Shown here: in pieces, positions 29,788 to 38,680 of the stretch
Layout of the letters: each line of letters begins with the position of its first letter
Numbering within the stretch: the stretch's first letter is position 1
Assembly: GCF_002159555.1 (NCBI RefSeq)
Contig: NZ_NFIV01000006.1
Location: forward strand, 62,001-126,000
Direction: 5' to 3'
Source of the DNA: Muribaculum sp. An289
GTDB taxonomy: Bacteria; Bacteroidota; Bacteroidia; Bacteroidales; UBA932
Length of the DNA stretch: 64,000 nt
Translations under genes and position numbers: made by a program
The notes under the pieces: model-generated
What the model was told of the DNA's origin: nothing
Database searches by the model: none
Seen by the model: the letters and a program-made list of their open reading frames with translations, nothing else

Positions 29788-31033
29788 GAATGTTGTCAAG
29801 AGTTGAAAATAACTCTTCTATTCTTGCAACGATACGTTGCTGTTCTGCAAGAGGAGGTAAGAAGATTTGCATATTTTCTAAAACCCCAATATATAATTCT
29901 TTTTGGTTTGTACTTCCTGCAAGATTCTTTTCCATATACTGTTGTATAGAGTCAGAAGATATATAAGCATAAATATACTGAGGACAAATACTTTTTAACA
30001 CTCTTACGACAGAAACATGTGAATCAGGAACTACAAATGGATAGTTGCCCAAGCAATTTGTATTAAACAATCTTGTTCTTCCAACAGTGCCAGTACCCGT
30101 TGAATTTACAAGGATATCCCCAGTTTGTAATTTGTAAACTTCATTCCACTTGTTGATAGTAGAAGGATCTAAAAATCTTGCTTGCTCTAATGATACGTCA
30201 CCATCTTTTAGATTACATTTTTGAGCAAATACTGGGTATGTTTTATCGTCTTCCGAGTATTTGGGTGATTTTCCTCTTGACAAGAAAGAACATATATCAA
30301 CCAATTTGCAGGCACACCAATTTTTAGGAATATTCCTATACTGTCCGTTATCACAAGGTGTGAAGTCAGGATTTATGCGTTTAAGCAGATTCAAAGCAGG
30401 CTCGTCATTAGAGTCTTGTGGTACTAGCTTTCCATGTATAGCAAGGTCAAGAATCTTGTTTTTGATACTAATAATGAGGGCTTGTAACTCTATAGTTTCG
30501 TATTCGACAGCTTCAATGAGGAGGTCATACTTAACGACTTCGTTTATTATACGTTCTACTTCGTTTAAAGGGGGTAATGGTATTCGCATATTTTGAGATT
30601 GGGTCAATGATATGTTAACTTGACCAGCTGATCCTCGTGTCGCGATAGAATTGATCTCTGACATTTCCTCTAAATATGCCTTCAGGTATGGCACTAGCAC
30701 TTTTTTAAATTTATAAGGGCGTATTAGGACAGCAGCCTGATTGAAATTCGCTTGTGGTAATGTTGCTGGAATTATTGCAAGTTTACCAAGAGGTGGCCCG
30801 ACAATATTCATAATAAGGTCGCCAACTTCTGTACGCGAACGCAGAAGTTTCCCATTATGTACTTCTTCTGTAATATATTGCGGATGGTAAGCAAAATCTA
30901 TTTTCTGATTTCTAAGATTGTACATTTTTATGTAAGGGATACCATTCTCAACAAAGCAAGTTTTATCGGGTGTACTTCCTGATGCTACATAAGCAATATC
31001 TTCTAACCTGCACCACACCCATCCTTTCGGCAC
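29768..31033 (-). CDS. hsdS: Silent hsdS copy with both recognition domains but no leader
   Basis: A 421-residue frame with two recognition domains around the conserved centre KILDLAIHGKLVPQDSNDEP. Unlike the expressed gene it begins directly at the first recognition domain (MPKGWVWCRLEDIA) and lacks the leader repeat. The region before it (31051-31065) still contains the block atacgccccattatg shared with 24578-24592. It has no visible promoter, so it is best read as a donor cassette for inversion; independent translation cannot be excluded. Confidence 0.82.
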   Translation of the reverse strand: MPKGWVWCRLEDIAYVASGSTPDKTCFVENGIPYIKMYNLRNQKIDFAYHPQYITEEVHNGKLLRSRTEVGDLIMNIVGPPLGKLAIIPATLPQANFNQAAVLIRPYKFKKVLVPYLKAYLEEMSEINSIATRGSAGQVNISLTQSQNMRIPLPPLNEVERIINEVVKYDLLIEAVEYETIELQALIISIKNKILDLAIHGKLVPQDSNDEPALNLLKRINPDFTPCDNGQYRNIPKNWCACKLVDICSFLSRGKSPKYSEDDKTYPVFAQKCNLKDGDVSLEQARFLDPSTINKWNEVYKLQTGDILVNSTGTGTVGRTRLFNTNCLGNYPFVVPDSHVSVVRVLKSICPQYIYAYISSDSIQQYMEKNLAGSTNQKELYIGVLENMQIFLPPLAEQQRIVARIEELFSTLDNIQKALEA

Positions 31034-31087
31034 CGCAAACGGTACATTCCCATAATGGGGCGTATGTAATGTAAATTTTAATCATAA

Positions 31088-31130
31088 TAAAAACAAGGTG
31101 CGCTATAAATATTCGATACGGCACACCTTG
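31088..31130 (-). terminator. Terminator after the relaxase gene
   Basis: On the minus strand caaggtgtgcc pairs with gcgcaccttg across a loop of about 15 nt, followed by tttttatt. It lies directly downstream of the mobilization gene stop at 31136. Confidence 0.65.
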
Positions 31131-31135
31131 ATAAA

Positions 31136-32683
31136 TTATCTTCTTCGGTAACTATGTTTATTTTTCATTGACACCTCTAATGCGGTTTTTATACATCGTC
31201 GTTTATACACCTCTTCCTCTTCATCCGGTCTTCTTCCATCCCAGCGAAGGTCGGAGTCGGCGTTGCCACCGCCTCCGCCGGATGAAACAACAACAGGTTG
31301 TCCGCCAATCAAAGCATCAGCGATAGAGAAGATTCGTTCCCGTACAGAAGGCTCAGCCAGCTGGTCAAGAACTATTTGCATCTGTTCAGTCTGACTATCG
31401 TTGAGAGCCGTCAGTCGTGCATACTCCTGTTGCAGCCATTTAAACTCCCGATAGTCCAGCAACGCATTATTCTGCACCGCCTGTATTTGCTGTTCAGCAT
31501 CCTTCCGATACCGTTCTTCAATCTGACGGACAATCTTCACGAATCGGCTGGCGATAGATCTGTTCTGATCCTCAATCCATTTGTCAACACCGAATATCGG
31601 AGGTTTACCAGTGATCCGTGGCGGCTCAAAATCTATCTTGTGATTGCGGAAAGGTTGCACCACTCTACCGACACGGTCTATATTGTTTGTCATCTGCTCC
31701 AGTTCCTGCTCCTTTTCTTGAAGCTTACATGCCCTGTCTTCAAGTTTTGACTGGTATTCGGAAATCTGTTTTTGTATCCTGGTCTTTTGAATTTCATATT
31801 CCTGAAGAGCGATTTTACCGGAAGTCAGAGACTTCTCAATTTCTTCAAGTTGGGATTGAGACCTGAATATCTGTGCTTCCAACCTCCGTATCATAGTTTG
31901 CAGCCCCTTGACTGCTTTTTCCGCCTGTTTAGCATCTTTGGACAGTTTCCGGATATAATCGCGTTTACCAAGATGGCTGACGTTCCGTCCTTCAATACTG
32001 TCACCACGTTCCAGCCCGTACTCGCTCCCAACCTCTTCATATAGTGAGGTGTGCATTTCCCGAAGAATATGGCCATACCCATAACGGCTCTTGCCAAACT
32101 TAGCCGACCACATGACGCATTCGCGTCCGCTTTTGGCTCGTTGTCCGACAGGAACAATCAAGGCATGGATATGCGGGCTGCTCTCATCAAGATGAACCTG
32201 AAAACCGATGATATTTTTCTGTCCGTACCGTTTGGCGCACCAGTCATAGACATCTTTTGCCCATTGTTCGATTTCCGGACATCGCTGGAGATGGCTGTTG
32301 TCTGCACCCTTATCCAGATTTACGGTTTGGGTTCCAAATGCCATCTCAAGCGTACGGTCATGATTGCCTCCGAAGATAAATTTCGCACAACAGTTTGGTT
32401 GAATTTTGCTGTCCGGCTTGAAGGGTTTCCAGCCCAGTTCAGTCAACCGTTCCTGCAAACGTACTTCAAGCGATTTCTCTTGATAGCCTAACGGATGAAC
32501 TTTCCCATCGGGCCCAATCTCAAAATTCAGTTTCATTCGGGTCTTGTCATAGTGATTGGTCGGATCCTGATTCTTTCTGTCAATCTTGTCGTCATTCCAA
32601 TGCCTTTCGTTTTCATTCGCCTCTGCTGTGCCGAATGACTTCCCGGCTTCAACATGCATGGCCTGTTTAATATCTGTGTTCAT
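31136..32683 (-). CDS. MobV/Pre-family relaxase (mobilization protein)
   Basis: A 515-residue DNA-nicking relaxase of the Pre/Mob (MobV) family, which cuts oriT and leads the strand for conjugal transfer. The metal-binding motif HLDESSPHIHALIVP is near residue 158. Another N-terminal conserved piece reads NHYDKTRMKLNFEI. After about residue 255 comes a long charged coiled coil, then a Gly-rich stretch (SSGGGGGN) and a basic tail. Presence of a relaxase without transfer-pore genes makes the element mobilizable rather than self-transmissible. The oriT is probably just upstream (32684-32833). Confidence 0.9.
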   Translation of the reverse strand: MNTDIKQAMHVEAGKSFGTAEANENERHWNDDKIDRKNQDPTNHYDKTRMKLNFEIGPDGKVHPLGYQEKSLEVRLQERLTELGWKPFKPDSKIQPNCCAKFIFGGNHDRTLEMAFGTQTVNLDKGADNSHLQRCPEIEQWAKDVYDWCAKRYGQKNIIGFQVHLDESSPHIHALIVPVGQRAKSGRECVMWSAKFGKSRYGYGHILREMHTSLYEEVGSEYGLERGDSIEGRNVSHLGKRDYIRKLSKDAKQAEKAVKGLQTMIRRLEAQIFRSQSQLEEIEKSLTSGKIALQEYEIQKTRIQKQISEYQSKLEDRACKLQEKEQELEQMTNNIDRVGRVVQPFRNHKIDFEPPRITGKPPIFGVDKWIEDQNRSIASRFVKIVRQIEERYRKDAEQQIQAVQNNALLDYREFKWLQQEYARLTALNDSQTEQMQIVLDQLAEPSVRERIFSIADALIGGQPVVVSSGGGGGNADSDLRWDGRRPDEEEEVYKRRCIKTALEVSMKNKHSYRRR

Positions 32684-32833
32684 ATAGGGTATTTTTTTGA
32701 TAAATGACTAATATTTGAGCTTGCTCTTGTGCCAGTCCACTCTGCGGGACAATGACCGGATTTTATTGCCGTCAGGCAAAAAGTCCTTATTGTGTTAAGG
32801 ACTTTCTATAAATCCTCGGAACAAGTTCCTTTA
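32684..32833. promoter_or_regulatory. Candidate oriT / noncoding spacer upstream of the relaxase
   Basis: The gap between the relaxase and the primase-like gene contains a small hairpin ttgcc-gtca-ggcaa (32766-32779) beside the larger terminator. MobV origins usually lie next to their relaxase gene with an inverted repeat. No nick-site consensus was recognised. Confidence 0.3.
32774..32805 (-). terminator. Terminator after the primase-like gene
   Basis: aaagtcctta (32780-32789) and taaggacttt (32796-32805) form a perfect 10-bp stem with a 6-nt loop. On the minus strand a T-run follows, giving a standard rho-independent terminator about 30 bp after the stop at 32834. Confidence 0.75.
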
Positions 32834-33862
32834 CTATTCAATAAGTTCCAGATCCAGTTCATCAATGAGCAACTGCAATGCTGGATTACGTTGTATCATC
32901 TGATGGAGTATCTGCCTCTTTGATGGTGAATACAGAAAGAAGTCTGCAATGTCCAATCCTTGGCTGCGTTGCTCTTCATCGGATGTACATTCCAAGACAT
33001 TGGACACAACAACCCGTTTACATATTCCAGACAACAAAGCAGACTTTTCTTTCCATTGTTCGGTTGCTCCTAGATCAGGGATGAGAGTAACCTCCCTGCC
33101 TTTGAGGGCCTGCATGGCTTCACTATTGAAACAACCGTTCTTTCCACCTGTTGCCAGCCATATATAATCGGGGATAAAATGGCTCATTACAACAGCGGTC
33201 TTTTCACTTTCCACCAGCATTACCGGAGACGATGAATTTTTCAGAAGATGTTCTCCAAACAGACATTGCTTCAAATGGAAATCCTGCAACTTCAACTCGG
33301 AATGCGCCCAGCTGACAAAAGCCTTAGGCTCTTTAACCCGATGGCCTGTCTCAGCATTATAGCACATTACCTTGCCGGTTCTTACCTGCCCATTTATATC
33401 TGTCTGCCAGAAAACCGCTGCACCTCCCCATTTTGAAGATGTCCCTATGCGATACATTTCAAACAATCTGGTTGTCTCATCTTCACCAAACACCTGACAG
33501 AAATACTGATATAAGGGGTTGATTGAATAATGTGACAGACTCCTTAACACATAAGATGAAGGAATATACGAAGGAACAATACAAGACGGAGTTTTATCTG
33601 CCGTCTTATGAGGGACAGAAAGAAGTGACTTACCGCTTCCCTCATCCATTTCCAATACATCAGGATTATCCTTGAAGTATTCCTTAGGTGTATAGTGGTA
33701 GCCACAACTGTTTTCATGATCACACTTGCCGACATTACCGGGAAAGCTAATGCTGCCTTGTTCATCAACATACCTGACAAAACACCGGCTTTTACCACAG
33801 TTCGGACAAGTAGTCTTGCTTCCAGGGCGGTATTTCTGCAAATGGAATCTGTATTCACTCAT
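32834..33862 (-). CDS. Toprim/zinc-ribbon primase-like protein
   Basis: A 342-residue protein with an N-terminal zinc-binding part (CPNCGKSRC from Cys19, then CDHENSCGYH) and a toprim-like centre: LVESEKTAVVMS supplies the acidic residue and VTLIPDLGATEQW the following Asp. This is the make-up of primase fragments on Bacteroides mobile elements (DUF6371-like). It probably primes replication of the transferred strand with the ATPase encoded just upstream, whose stop it overlaps by 8 nt. The exact family is inferred. Confidence 0.75.
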   Translation of the reverse strand: MSEYRFHLQKYRPGSKTTCPNCGKSRCFVRYVDEQGSISFPGNVGKCDHENSCGYHYTPKEYFKDNPDVLEMDEGSGKSLLSVPHKTADKTPSCIVPSYIPSSYVLRSLSHYSINPLYQYFCQVFGEDETTRLFEMYRIGTSSKWGGAAVFWQTDINGQVRTGKVMCYNAETGHRVKEPKAFVSWAHSELKLQDFHLKQCLFGEHLLKNSSSPVMLVESEKTAVVMSHFIPDYIWLATGGKNGCFNSEAMQALKGREVTLIPDLGATEQWKEKSALLSGICKRVVVSNVLECTSDEEQRSQGLDIADFFLYSPSKRQILHQMIQRNPALQLLIDELDLELIE

Positions 33863-35354
33863 GGTCCTCTGATTTTAGTGTGGTTGCACTCTGCACTTTT
33901 GCACTTTGAGAAGATTGCACGGTATCTTGACAAGATGAAAGTGCAATAGTGCAAGGTGCATCAGTATTTTCTGTCATAAGTTTGCGATAGACTCCATGCT
34001 GAAGCTTTTCTATAAGAGGGTGCTTAAGCCGGCATAATTGGTCAAGCGCATAATAGACGGTACGTCGGGACATATCAACTTTTCTACCGGCAATAACAGC
34101 CTCCCCGGAAGTAAACCGATCTTCCAACAGAGAAAGCCACGCTTCCTTAGTTTCGCCGATACTGTTTATGACAATGGCTTCCTGAATCCTCCTGTATGTT
34201 TCCTCATAATAATCAATCATACGGATTGCCGATTCTACGGACTCCCGCTCAATATATTGCATATCTCCACTATCAGTAGCCCATTTCATTACCTGAAACA
34301 ACAGGGCAAGACGTGCTACATGGCCGTTGAGTTTCATCTTTCGGCTTTCAACATCCGCATCATCCTCAATGGCATTTACAGCATCGATAATTCCATTGTA
34401 CCATTCATAAAAGTATTCTTCCGCATCGTCAGACATTGTAATGATACGGGGATTGACCGTTGTACCCTTGTCATCAAGGATACAGGGGATGCTTAGGATT
34501 CTGTTGATTATTGTCCTCCATTGATTCATGATATCAGGACGGGCTGTATTCCGTTCTTCCCGTCTCCATCCGGATATCTTCCTGTTTTTAGGATAGACAA
34601 ACAGAAAACGGTCAAGCAATCCGTTGGCAAGGAATTCTGCACGGAAGACTTCCTGCAGCATATTCGTCTGTACTGAACCGATGACATTTATACATGGATT
34701 CTTGATTAGAACAGGACGTGATTCTGATTTGCGGATAATCTTTAACGGCTGTCCGCTATAAGCTGTCAGCAGATCTTCAATGAGGTTGTTCTTGCTGTTG
34801 TACCTTTTGACGGAATTGAACAAAGCCAGGATTTCATCGACGACCAATGTTATCCCACGCTGATTATGCTGATGAATATTCATCATCGCCTCCGGGGTGG
34901 AATCATAAATGACCGTCGTTACAAAATTCGGTTTCTTGAGCAGTTGTTCTTCCCCCTCACTTCCGTGCTTGCCTGCTGACATGGCTCTTTCATATTCGTC
35001 ATATTCCTCGTTATATTTCTCATGCAGCCGGTCATCATACTCATTAATAGGCTTATAGATAAAACCGAGGGGAGGAGTCTTTCCGAGCCCGGGACGACCG
35101 ACCAGCATCATATAAAGGGATGGGCAAGTTTTCCACTCGCCCTTTATCCGGATATGACAAGAGTTGCCTATTGCTGTAGCAACAGCAGAAAGAACAATAG
35201 ACGCAGTATATTCCACATTGAAATTTTCGTATCTGGCAAGATTGAGGATAATCTCCTGTATCTTATCCGGGAAGGCATCTAACGGAAGACCTGTTTCCGG
35301 AATGCCTTCCACTTCCGAACGAAGCATGTTGGTCAAATGAACGGTGTTAAACAT
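33855..35354 (-). CDS. DUF3987-family ATPase/helicase-like replication protein
   Basis: A protein of 499 residues from the chosen start MFNTVHLTNM at 35354; the open frame extends 17 codons further. It has Walker A VGRPGLGKTPPLGF near residue 82 and Walker B-like LVVDEILALF, with an FRAEFLANGLLDRFLFV segment. A winged-helix-like tail (ALDQLCRLKHPLIEKL) follows. DUF3987 proteins accompany primases on plasmids and integrated elements of Bacteroidetes. It overlaps the HTH gene by 8 nt at the start, so the three genes are one operon. Confidence 0.8.
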   Translation of the reverse strand: MFNTVHLTNMLRSEVEGIPETGLPLDAFPDKIQEIILNLARYENFNVEYTASIVLSAVATAIGNSCHIRIKGEWKTCPSLYMMLVGRPGLGKTPPLGFIYKPINEYDDRLHEKYNEEYDEYERAMSAGKHGSEGEEQLLKKPNFVTTVIYDSTPEAMMNIHQHNQRGITLVVDEILALFNSVKRYNSKNNLIEDLLTAYSGQPLKIIRKSESRPVLIKNPCINVIGSVQTNMLQEVFRAEFLANGLLDRFLFVYPKNRKISGWRREERNTARPDIMNQWRTIINRILSIPCILDDKGTTVNPRIITMSDDAEEYFYEWYNGIIDAVNAIEDDADVESRKMKLNGHVARLALLFQVMKWATDSGDMQYIERESVESAIRMIDYYEETYRRIQEAIVINSIGETKEAWLSLLEDRFTSGEAVIAGRKVDMSRRTVYYALDQLCRLKHPLIEKLQHGVYRKLMTENTDAPCTIALSSCQDTVQSSQSAKVQSATTLKSEDHE

Positions 35355-35676
35355 AGCCACCTCCTTCCTGCTTTGGAAGTTCATCACCAATAGCGAAAGC
35401 TTCATAATGGAAACGACGCAGAAAGCGGTCTACGTCTTCTTGCGTGTACCAGTATTTATCACCTTCACGCGAGTAGCCGAGATAGCCGTTGTCTCGCAAC
35501 TTTTTCAGATACTTTTCTTTGATGTTCAATTTCTCCATCAAAGACTTGTTGTCATATAGACGGTGTCCGCCTTCATGAGCCGGAGGCGGCAGTTTCTCTT
35601 GTCTCTCCACTATGCTGAGAATCTTTTCAAGCAATTCCCGGTCGCATAGCTTCTCTACATTCGTTTCTTTAGCCAT
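35347..35676 (-). CDS. Excisionase-like helix-turn-helix protein
   Basis: A 109-residue protein with a MerR/HTH_17-type winged helix (LYDNKSLMEKLNIKEKYLKK, RDNGYLGYSREGDKYWYTQEDVDRFLRR). Such small proteins are excisionases or control proteins of Bacteroides mobile elements. It opens the replication/mobilization operon. The N-terminal 35 residues are a charged helix. Confidence 0.75.
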   Translation of the reverse strand: MAKETNVEKLCDRELLEKILSIVERQEKLPPPAHEGGHRLYDNKSLMEKLNIKEKYLKKLRDNGYLGYSREGDKYWYTQEDVDRFLRRFHYEAFAIGDELPKQEGGGYV

Positions 35677-36016
35677 ACTTAAAACAATTATGGCCGATTG
35701 CCCTGATGCACACTCAGACCTTCAGCCTGGTTATACGATATGGTACGATTGTGCACATCGCACCAGAATCACGGCACGAATGTATGAAATAGCTGAGGAC
35801 TAATAAGTTACAATAAATTATCCAATGTTAGGAAAGGTGTTATGGAAAGTTATGATTCTGTCACAACTTTGTATGTAACCAGTTGATTACCAGTAATAAA
35901 AAAGAGGAAAATAAAATTGAAAAAAATCGAAGATTGCCAGATGAAGCGAAACAAAATGCATAACAAGCCAGAAGCTAAGACTTGCCAAGAACGAAGATAA
36001 TACCCTTCGTTTTTTA
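35677..36016. other. 340-bp intergenic region without a supported gene
   Basis: Between the excisionase-like gene and the membrane protein gene. A short hairpin aacgaag/cttcgtt lies at 35991-36012, just after the 36017 stop on the minus strand. A 36-codon plus-strand frame from 35690 has no support. The operon promoter for the minus-strand genes should be in the 35680-35800 part; no clear box was confirmed. Confidence 0.4.
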
Positions 36017-36688
36017 TCACTTCTGAAAAAACTTGTCAATTTCTCCGGCATTGTTAGGGACGGGCATATCCCTCCTGTTCTGCCGGGACTGTCCGATACC
36101 GGTCTGTTCAAATAGTGCGTTAAGCTCGACATCGGGAAAGAGTCCGTTGCCGAATTCCCAAAAAGTCTTCTGTTCGTATTTGGAATATTCAGGATAATCG
36201 CCGCAATATATTCGACCACACATATAGGCAAGAAGAGCCTTTGTCCCTTTCCAGCTATAATGGGACCCGACCTCTTCAATATATCCGGCTTCTATTGCTT
36301 TCGCAAAGATTGTACGGGCAAGTGAAGTATCAAGTCTTCCCGACAATACAACCCCTTTTGGGGAATCCGGACATTCTGACTGATTATCTATGGCTTGAAC
36401 GGTTTGCTGATTCTTTTCCCTAAGTTTGATGTGCAGTTTTTCTGCTCCGTATGCAAATAGCCCCGATAAGATAAGGGCGGTGACAATGCCTGTTATAACG
36501 ACAGGATCAGGATGATTGTCCTTTACCGGATCAATTATCCCAAGTCCTATAAGGAGCAGAGTTCCTATAAAAAATACTATTGCAGCAGACCACATGATTA
36601 TCCTATGGTGCTTATTAAAGATAGTAGAAAGCAGCAATACCAGAACAAATGCGCACACCAGCAATAGGAATACCTGCGTAATAGTCAT
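36017..36688 (-). CDS. Hypothetical membrane protein
   Basis: A 223-residue protein of no recognised family with three hydrophobic helices in the first 85 residues (VFLLLVCAFVLVLLLST, IIMWSAAIVFFIGTLLLIG, VVITGIVTALILSGLFAYG). A soluble C-terminal part of about 135 residues follows, containing GVVLSGRLDTSLARTIFAKA and a YSWKGTKALLAYMCGRIYCG stretch, which looks winged-helix-like. It lies between the integrase and the replication operon, 56 bp after the integrase gene, and is typical accessory cargo. Function unknown. Confidence 0.7.
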   Translation of the reverse strand: MTITQVFLLLVCAFVLVLLLSTIFNKHHRIIMWSAAIVFFIGTLLLIGLGIIDPVKDNHPDPVVITGIVTALILSGLFAYGAEKLHIKLREKNQQTVQAIDNQSECPDSPKGVVLSGRLDTSLARTIFAKAIEAGYIEEVGSHYSWKGTKALLAYMCGRIYCGDYPEYSKYEQKTFWEFGNGLFPDVELNALFEQTGIGQSRQNRRDMPVPNNAGEIDKFFQK

Positions 36689-36744
36689 CTCAAGTCAATT
36701 TAGGTGTAAAATTAATGAATGTTTTCAATAGCCATCTACATTCA

Positions 36745-38103
36745 TCAGACAATTTCGAGAGAAGCAAAATCCTCTTTCAGACGTGCCACTTCCGCCGACA
36801 GCGTTTCGGGCAGGAATTTGGCATATACCTTTTCGGTGACATCCGTACTTCCATGACCGAGCAAACGACTGACAACCGACATGGAAAGTCCCTTGTTCAG
36901 AGCAAAGACCGCAAACGAATGCCGGGCCACATGCATTGAGAGGGTAAACGGAAGCCCTATCTGTTCTCCGACAACCGCCAGCGACTGATTGATACATTTC
37001 GTCGCATTGTTACGGGCTTTGTACAGAGCTTCTGCATCATCAAGATCCAGATCATCCTTTACCAAGTTGAATACATACCGGCATCCGGCACGTTTCTCCT
37101 GCCAACGATGCAGAATATTCAGGGCAGGTTCCGTAAGAGGAATTACATGGCGCTTGTTCGTCTTGATCATAATTTTTCTCAGTTCCTTCTTCTCAAAATT
37201 TACATGCCCCCACTGCAATGTCATCACATCGACAACACGGAGTCCACAGGCATGGAAGGCAAAGAAGAACATTTCCAAAAACTCCTTACGGCGCGGTTCG
37301 GTGCAGGCATGGTAATATTCCAACAACGCAGACATCTGTTCTTTTGAAAGATACTTGCCGTCAAACTCATTGTCTTCGTCTGCAAGAGATATCTTTGAGG
37401 CGATACGCATATCCTGAATCCTCGCATTGACGGCATGGTCTATCATCTTCATTTCGGAAGCATAGGCACATGCCTTCAGAATCGGAGTCAAGGCATGGTT
37501 GATCGTTGCATCGCTGTTCTGTTTTATCTCACGCCGCCACCTGATGTATTCGTCAATCAGTTCAACCGATATTTCACCTAAATAGATACTGTCCGGCTTG
37601 TAGGTACCGTTCTTTGTTGCACGGAGAAAGATACGGAAGATATTCATGCCGCTCTTGCCGTTCTCATAGCGGCTGCGTCCGATTCTGTTCCGGGAATAGT
37701 CAGATTCGAGCCTTTCCAAAACAAACTCGATAAAATCCTTCCCTTTGTCCTCCCGTGTGAGCGGTTTGTCTGCCAGAAAGTCGGCGATCACCTGAGCCGT
37801 AATCTGATTGGGATGTTTTTCCTGATATTCGGCCAGCAGTCCGTCGATCTTGTCCGCACGGGCAAGCAGCAGACTGTTGATCCGGTTGGCCTCCGGACCA
37901 TAACTCGCCCTCACACCTCCGCGTCCCTTGTTGGCTTTCTCATTCCAGTCGCCCAGCCGGACAAAGATGTTCATGCCCTTGCGTATCACCTGCCGGTTCC
38001 TGGTGTATTCAAGCTGGACAAGATACTGTTTGGCTGGATCGATCTCACCCCGGATATGCAGGCGATAGCGTCCCAATGGATATAGTCGTTTCGGTCGTCC
38101 CAT
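36745..38103 (-). CDS. Tyrosine integrase of the mobilizable element
   Basis: A 452-residue phage-type integrase with an N-terminal arm-binding domain, a SAM-like core-binding domain and a C-terminal catalytic domain. Catalytic residues are in FHACGLRVVDV (Arg), KTNKRHVIPL (Lys), HVARHSF (His, Arg), LLGHGSTDVTEKVYAKF (His, Tyr). Start chosen at MGRPKRLYPL (38103); the frame extends 60 codons further but crosses the repeated arm-site region. It lies next to the right attachment site and should join it to the left copy for excision. Confidence 0.92.
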   Translation of the reverse strand: MGRPKRLYPLGRYRLHIRGEIDPAKQYLVQLEYTRNRQVIRKGMNIFVRLGDWNEKANKGRGGVRASYGPEANRINSLLLARADKIDGLLAEYQEKHPNQITAQVIADFLADKPLTREDKGKDFIEFVLERLESDYSRNRIGRSRYENGKSGMNIFRIFLRATKNGTYKPDSIYLGEISVELIDEYIRWRREIKQNSDATINHALTPILKACAYASEMKMIDHAVNARIQDMRIASKISLADEDNEFDGKYLSKEQMSALLEYYHACTEPRRKEFLEMFFFAFHACGLRVVDVMTLQWGHVNFEKKELRKIMIKTNKRHVIPLTEPALNILHRWQEKRAGCRYVFNLVKDDLDLDDAEALYKARNNATKCINQSLAVVGEQIGLPFTLSMHVARHSFAVFALNKGLSMSVVSRLLGHGSTDVTEKVYAKFLPETLSAEVARLKEDFASLEIV

Positions 38104-38172
38104 ACTGGAGATGTTTGAAATTAAAAAACAGAGGTTGCGGTAATACTCACAAACCTCTGTAAAGGTAATGAA

Positions 38173-38269
38173 TTTTGTCCAAACAAATCCCGATTTTTCC
38201 TCCGAAAAACGTATTTTGTCCAAATAAACCACGCCATTTGAGGCGGTCAAACACTGTTGTCCAAATAAA
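38173..38269. repeat. Three TTTTGTCCAAAYAAA repeats at 41-bp spacing
   Basis: Copies at 38173-38187, 38214-38228 and 38255-38269 (first two bases TG in the last) are spaced exactly 41 bp apart, about four helical turns, between the integrase start and the right attachment site. They fit integrase arm-type sites. A weaker relative (ATTTGCGCAAACAAA) lies at 10550-10564 inside the left end. Confidence 0.6.
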
Positions 38270-38333
38270 TTAAATCCCGCCAATCTTATTGATTGACAGG
38301 GATTTAATAGTAGTTTTTGCGCTTAAAATTGCA

Positions 38334-38357
38334 CTAATATTCCTCCTCGTTGAAGAA
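38334..38357. repeat. Right attachment-site copy (24-bp direct repeat)
   Basis: Matches 10481-10504 in all 24 positions and forms the stop codon plus last seven codons (FFNEEEY) of the neighbouring gene. Confidence 0.85.
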
Positions 38358-38555
38358 GAAATCTTCTTTGGTAGGGTAGTCCGGCCAAATGTCTTCTATG
38401 CTTTCGTAAATCTCGCCGTCATCATCCAGGTCTTCAAGATTCTCGATTACTTCGAGCGGAGCTCCGGATCTGGTGGCGTAATCGATCAGTTCCTCTTTGG
38501 TTGCTGGCCAAGGCGCATCTTCCAATCTGTAAGCAAGCTCAAGTGTCCAATACAT
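38334..38555 (-). CDS. DUF2795-like small acidic protein (integration target gene)
   Basis: A 73-residue protein starting MYWTLELAYRLEDAPWPATK and ending in an acidic tail (NEEEY). The middle LIDYATRSGAPLEVIENLEDL fits DUF2795-like proteins of Bacteroidetes. Start chosen at 38555 because upstream residues are basic and not family-like. Its last seven codons and stop are duplicated at the far end of the element, so the gene remains complete after integration. Function unknown; conserved sequence of its 3' end probably makes it a safe target. Confidence 0.7.
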   Translation of the reverse strand: MYWTLELAYRLEDAPWPATKEELIDYATRSGAPLEVIENLEDLDDDGEIYESIEDIWPDYPTKEDFFFNEEEY

Positions 38556-38680
38556 CGTTCTGTCAGTTAAATCGTTAAACTTTCTTTGACTGTCCCTCCG
38601 GTTTCCATTGTTCCAGTCGGGGCGCAAAGATAAAAACTTTTTTCAGACCCCGGTCGCCAATGCCTGATTTTTTACAATTT

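Noticed and set aside
35690-35803. 36-codon plus-strand frame in the gap upstream of the excisionase-like gene
   Set aside because: No similarity, no ribosome site, and opposite to the surrounding operon.
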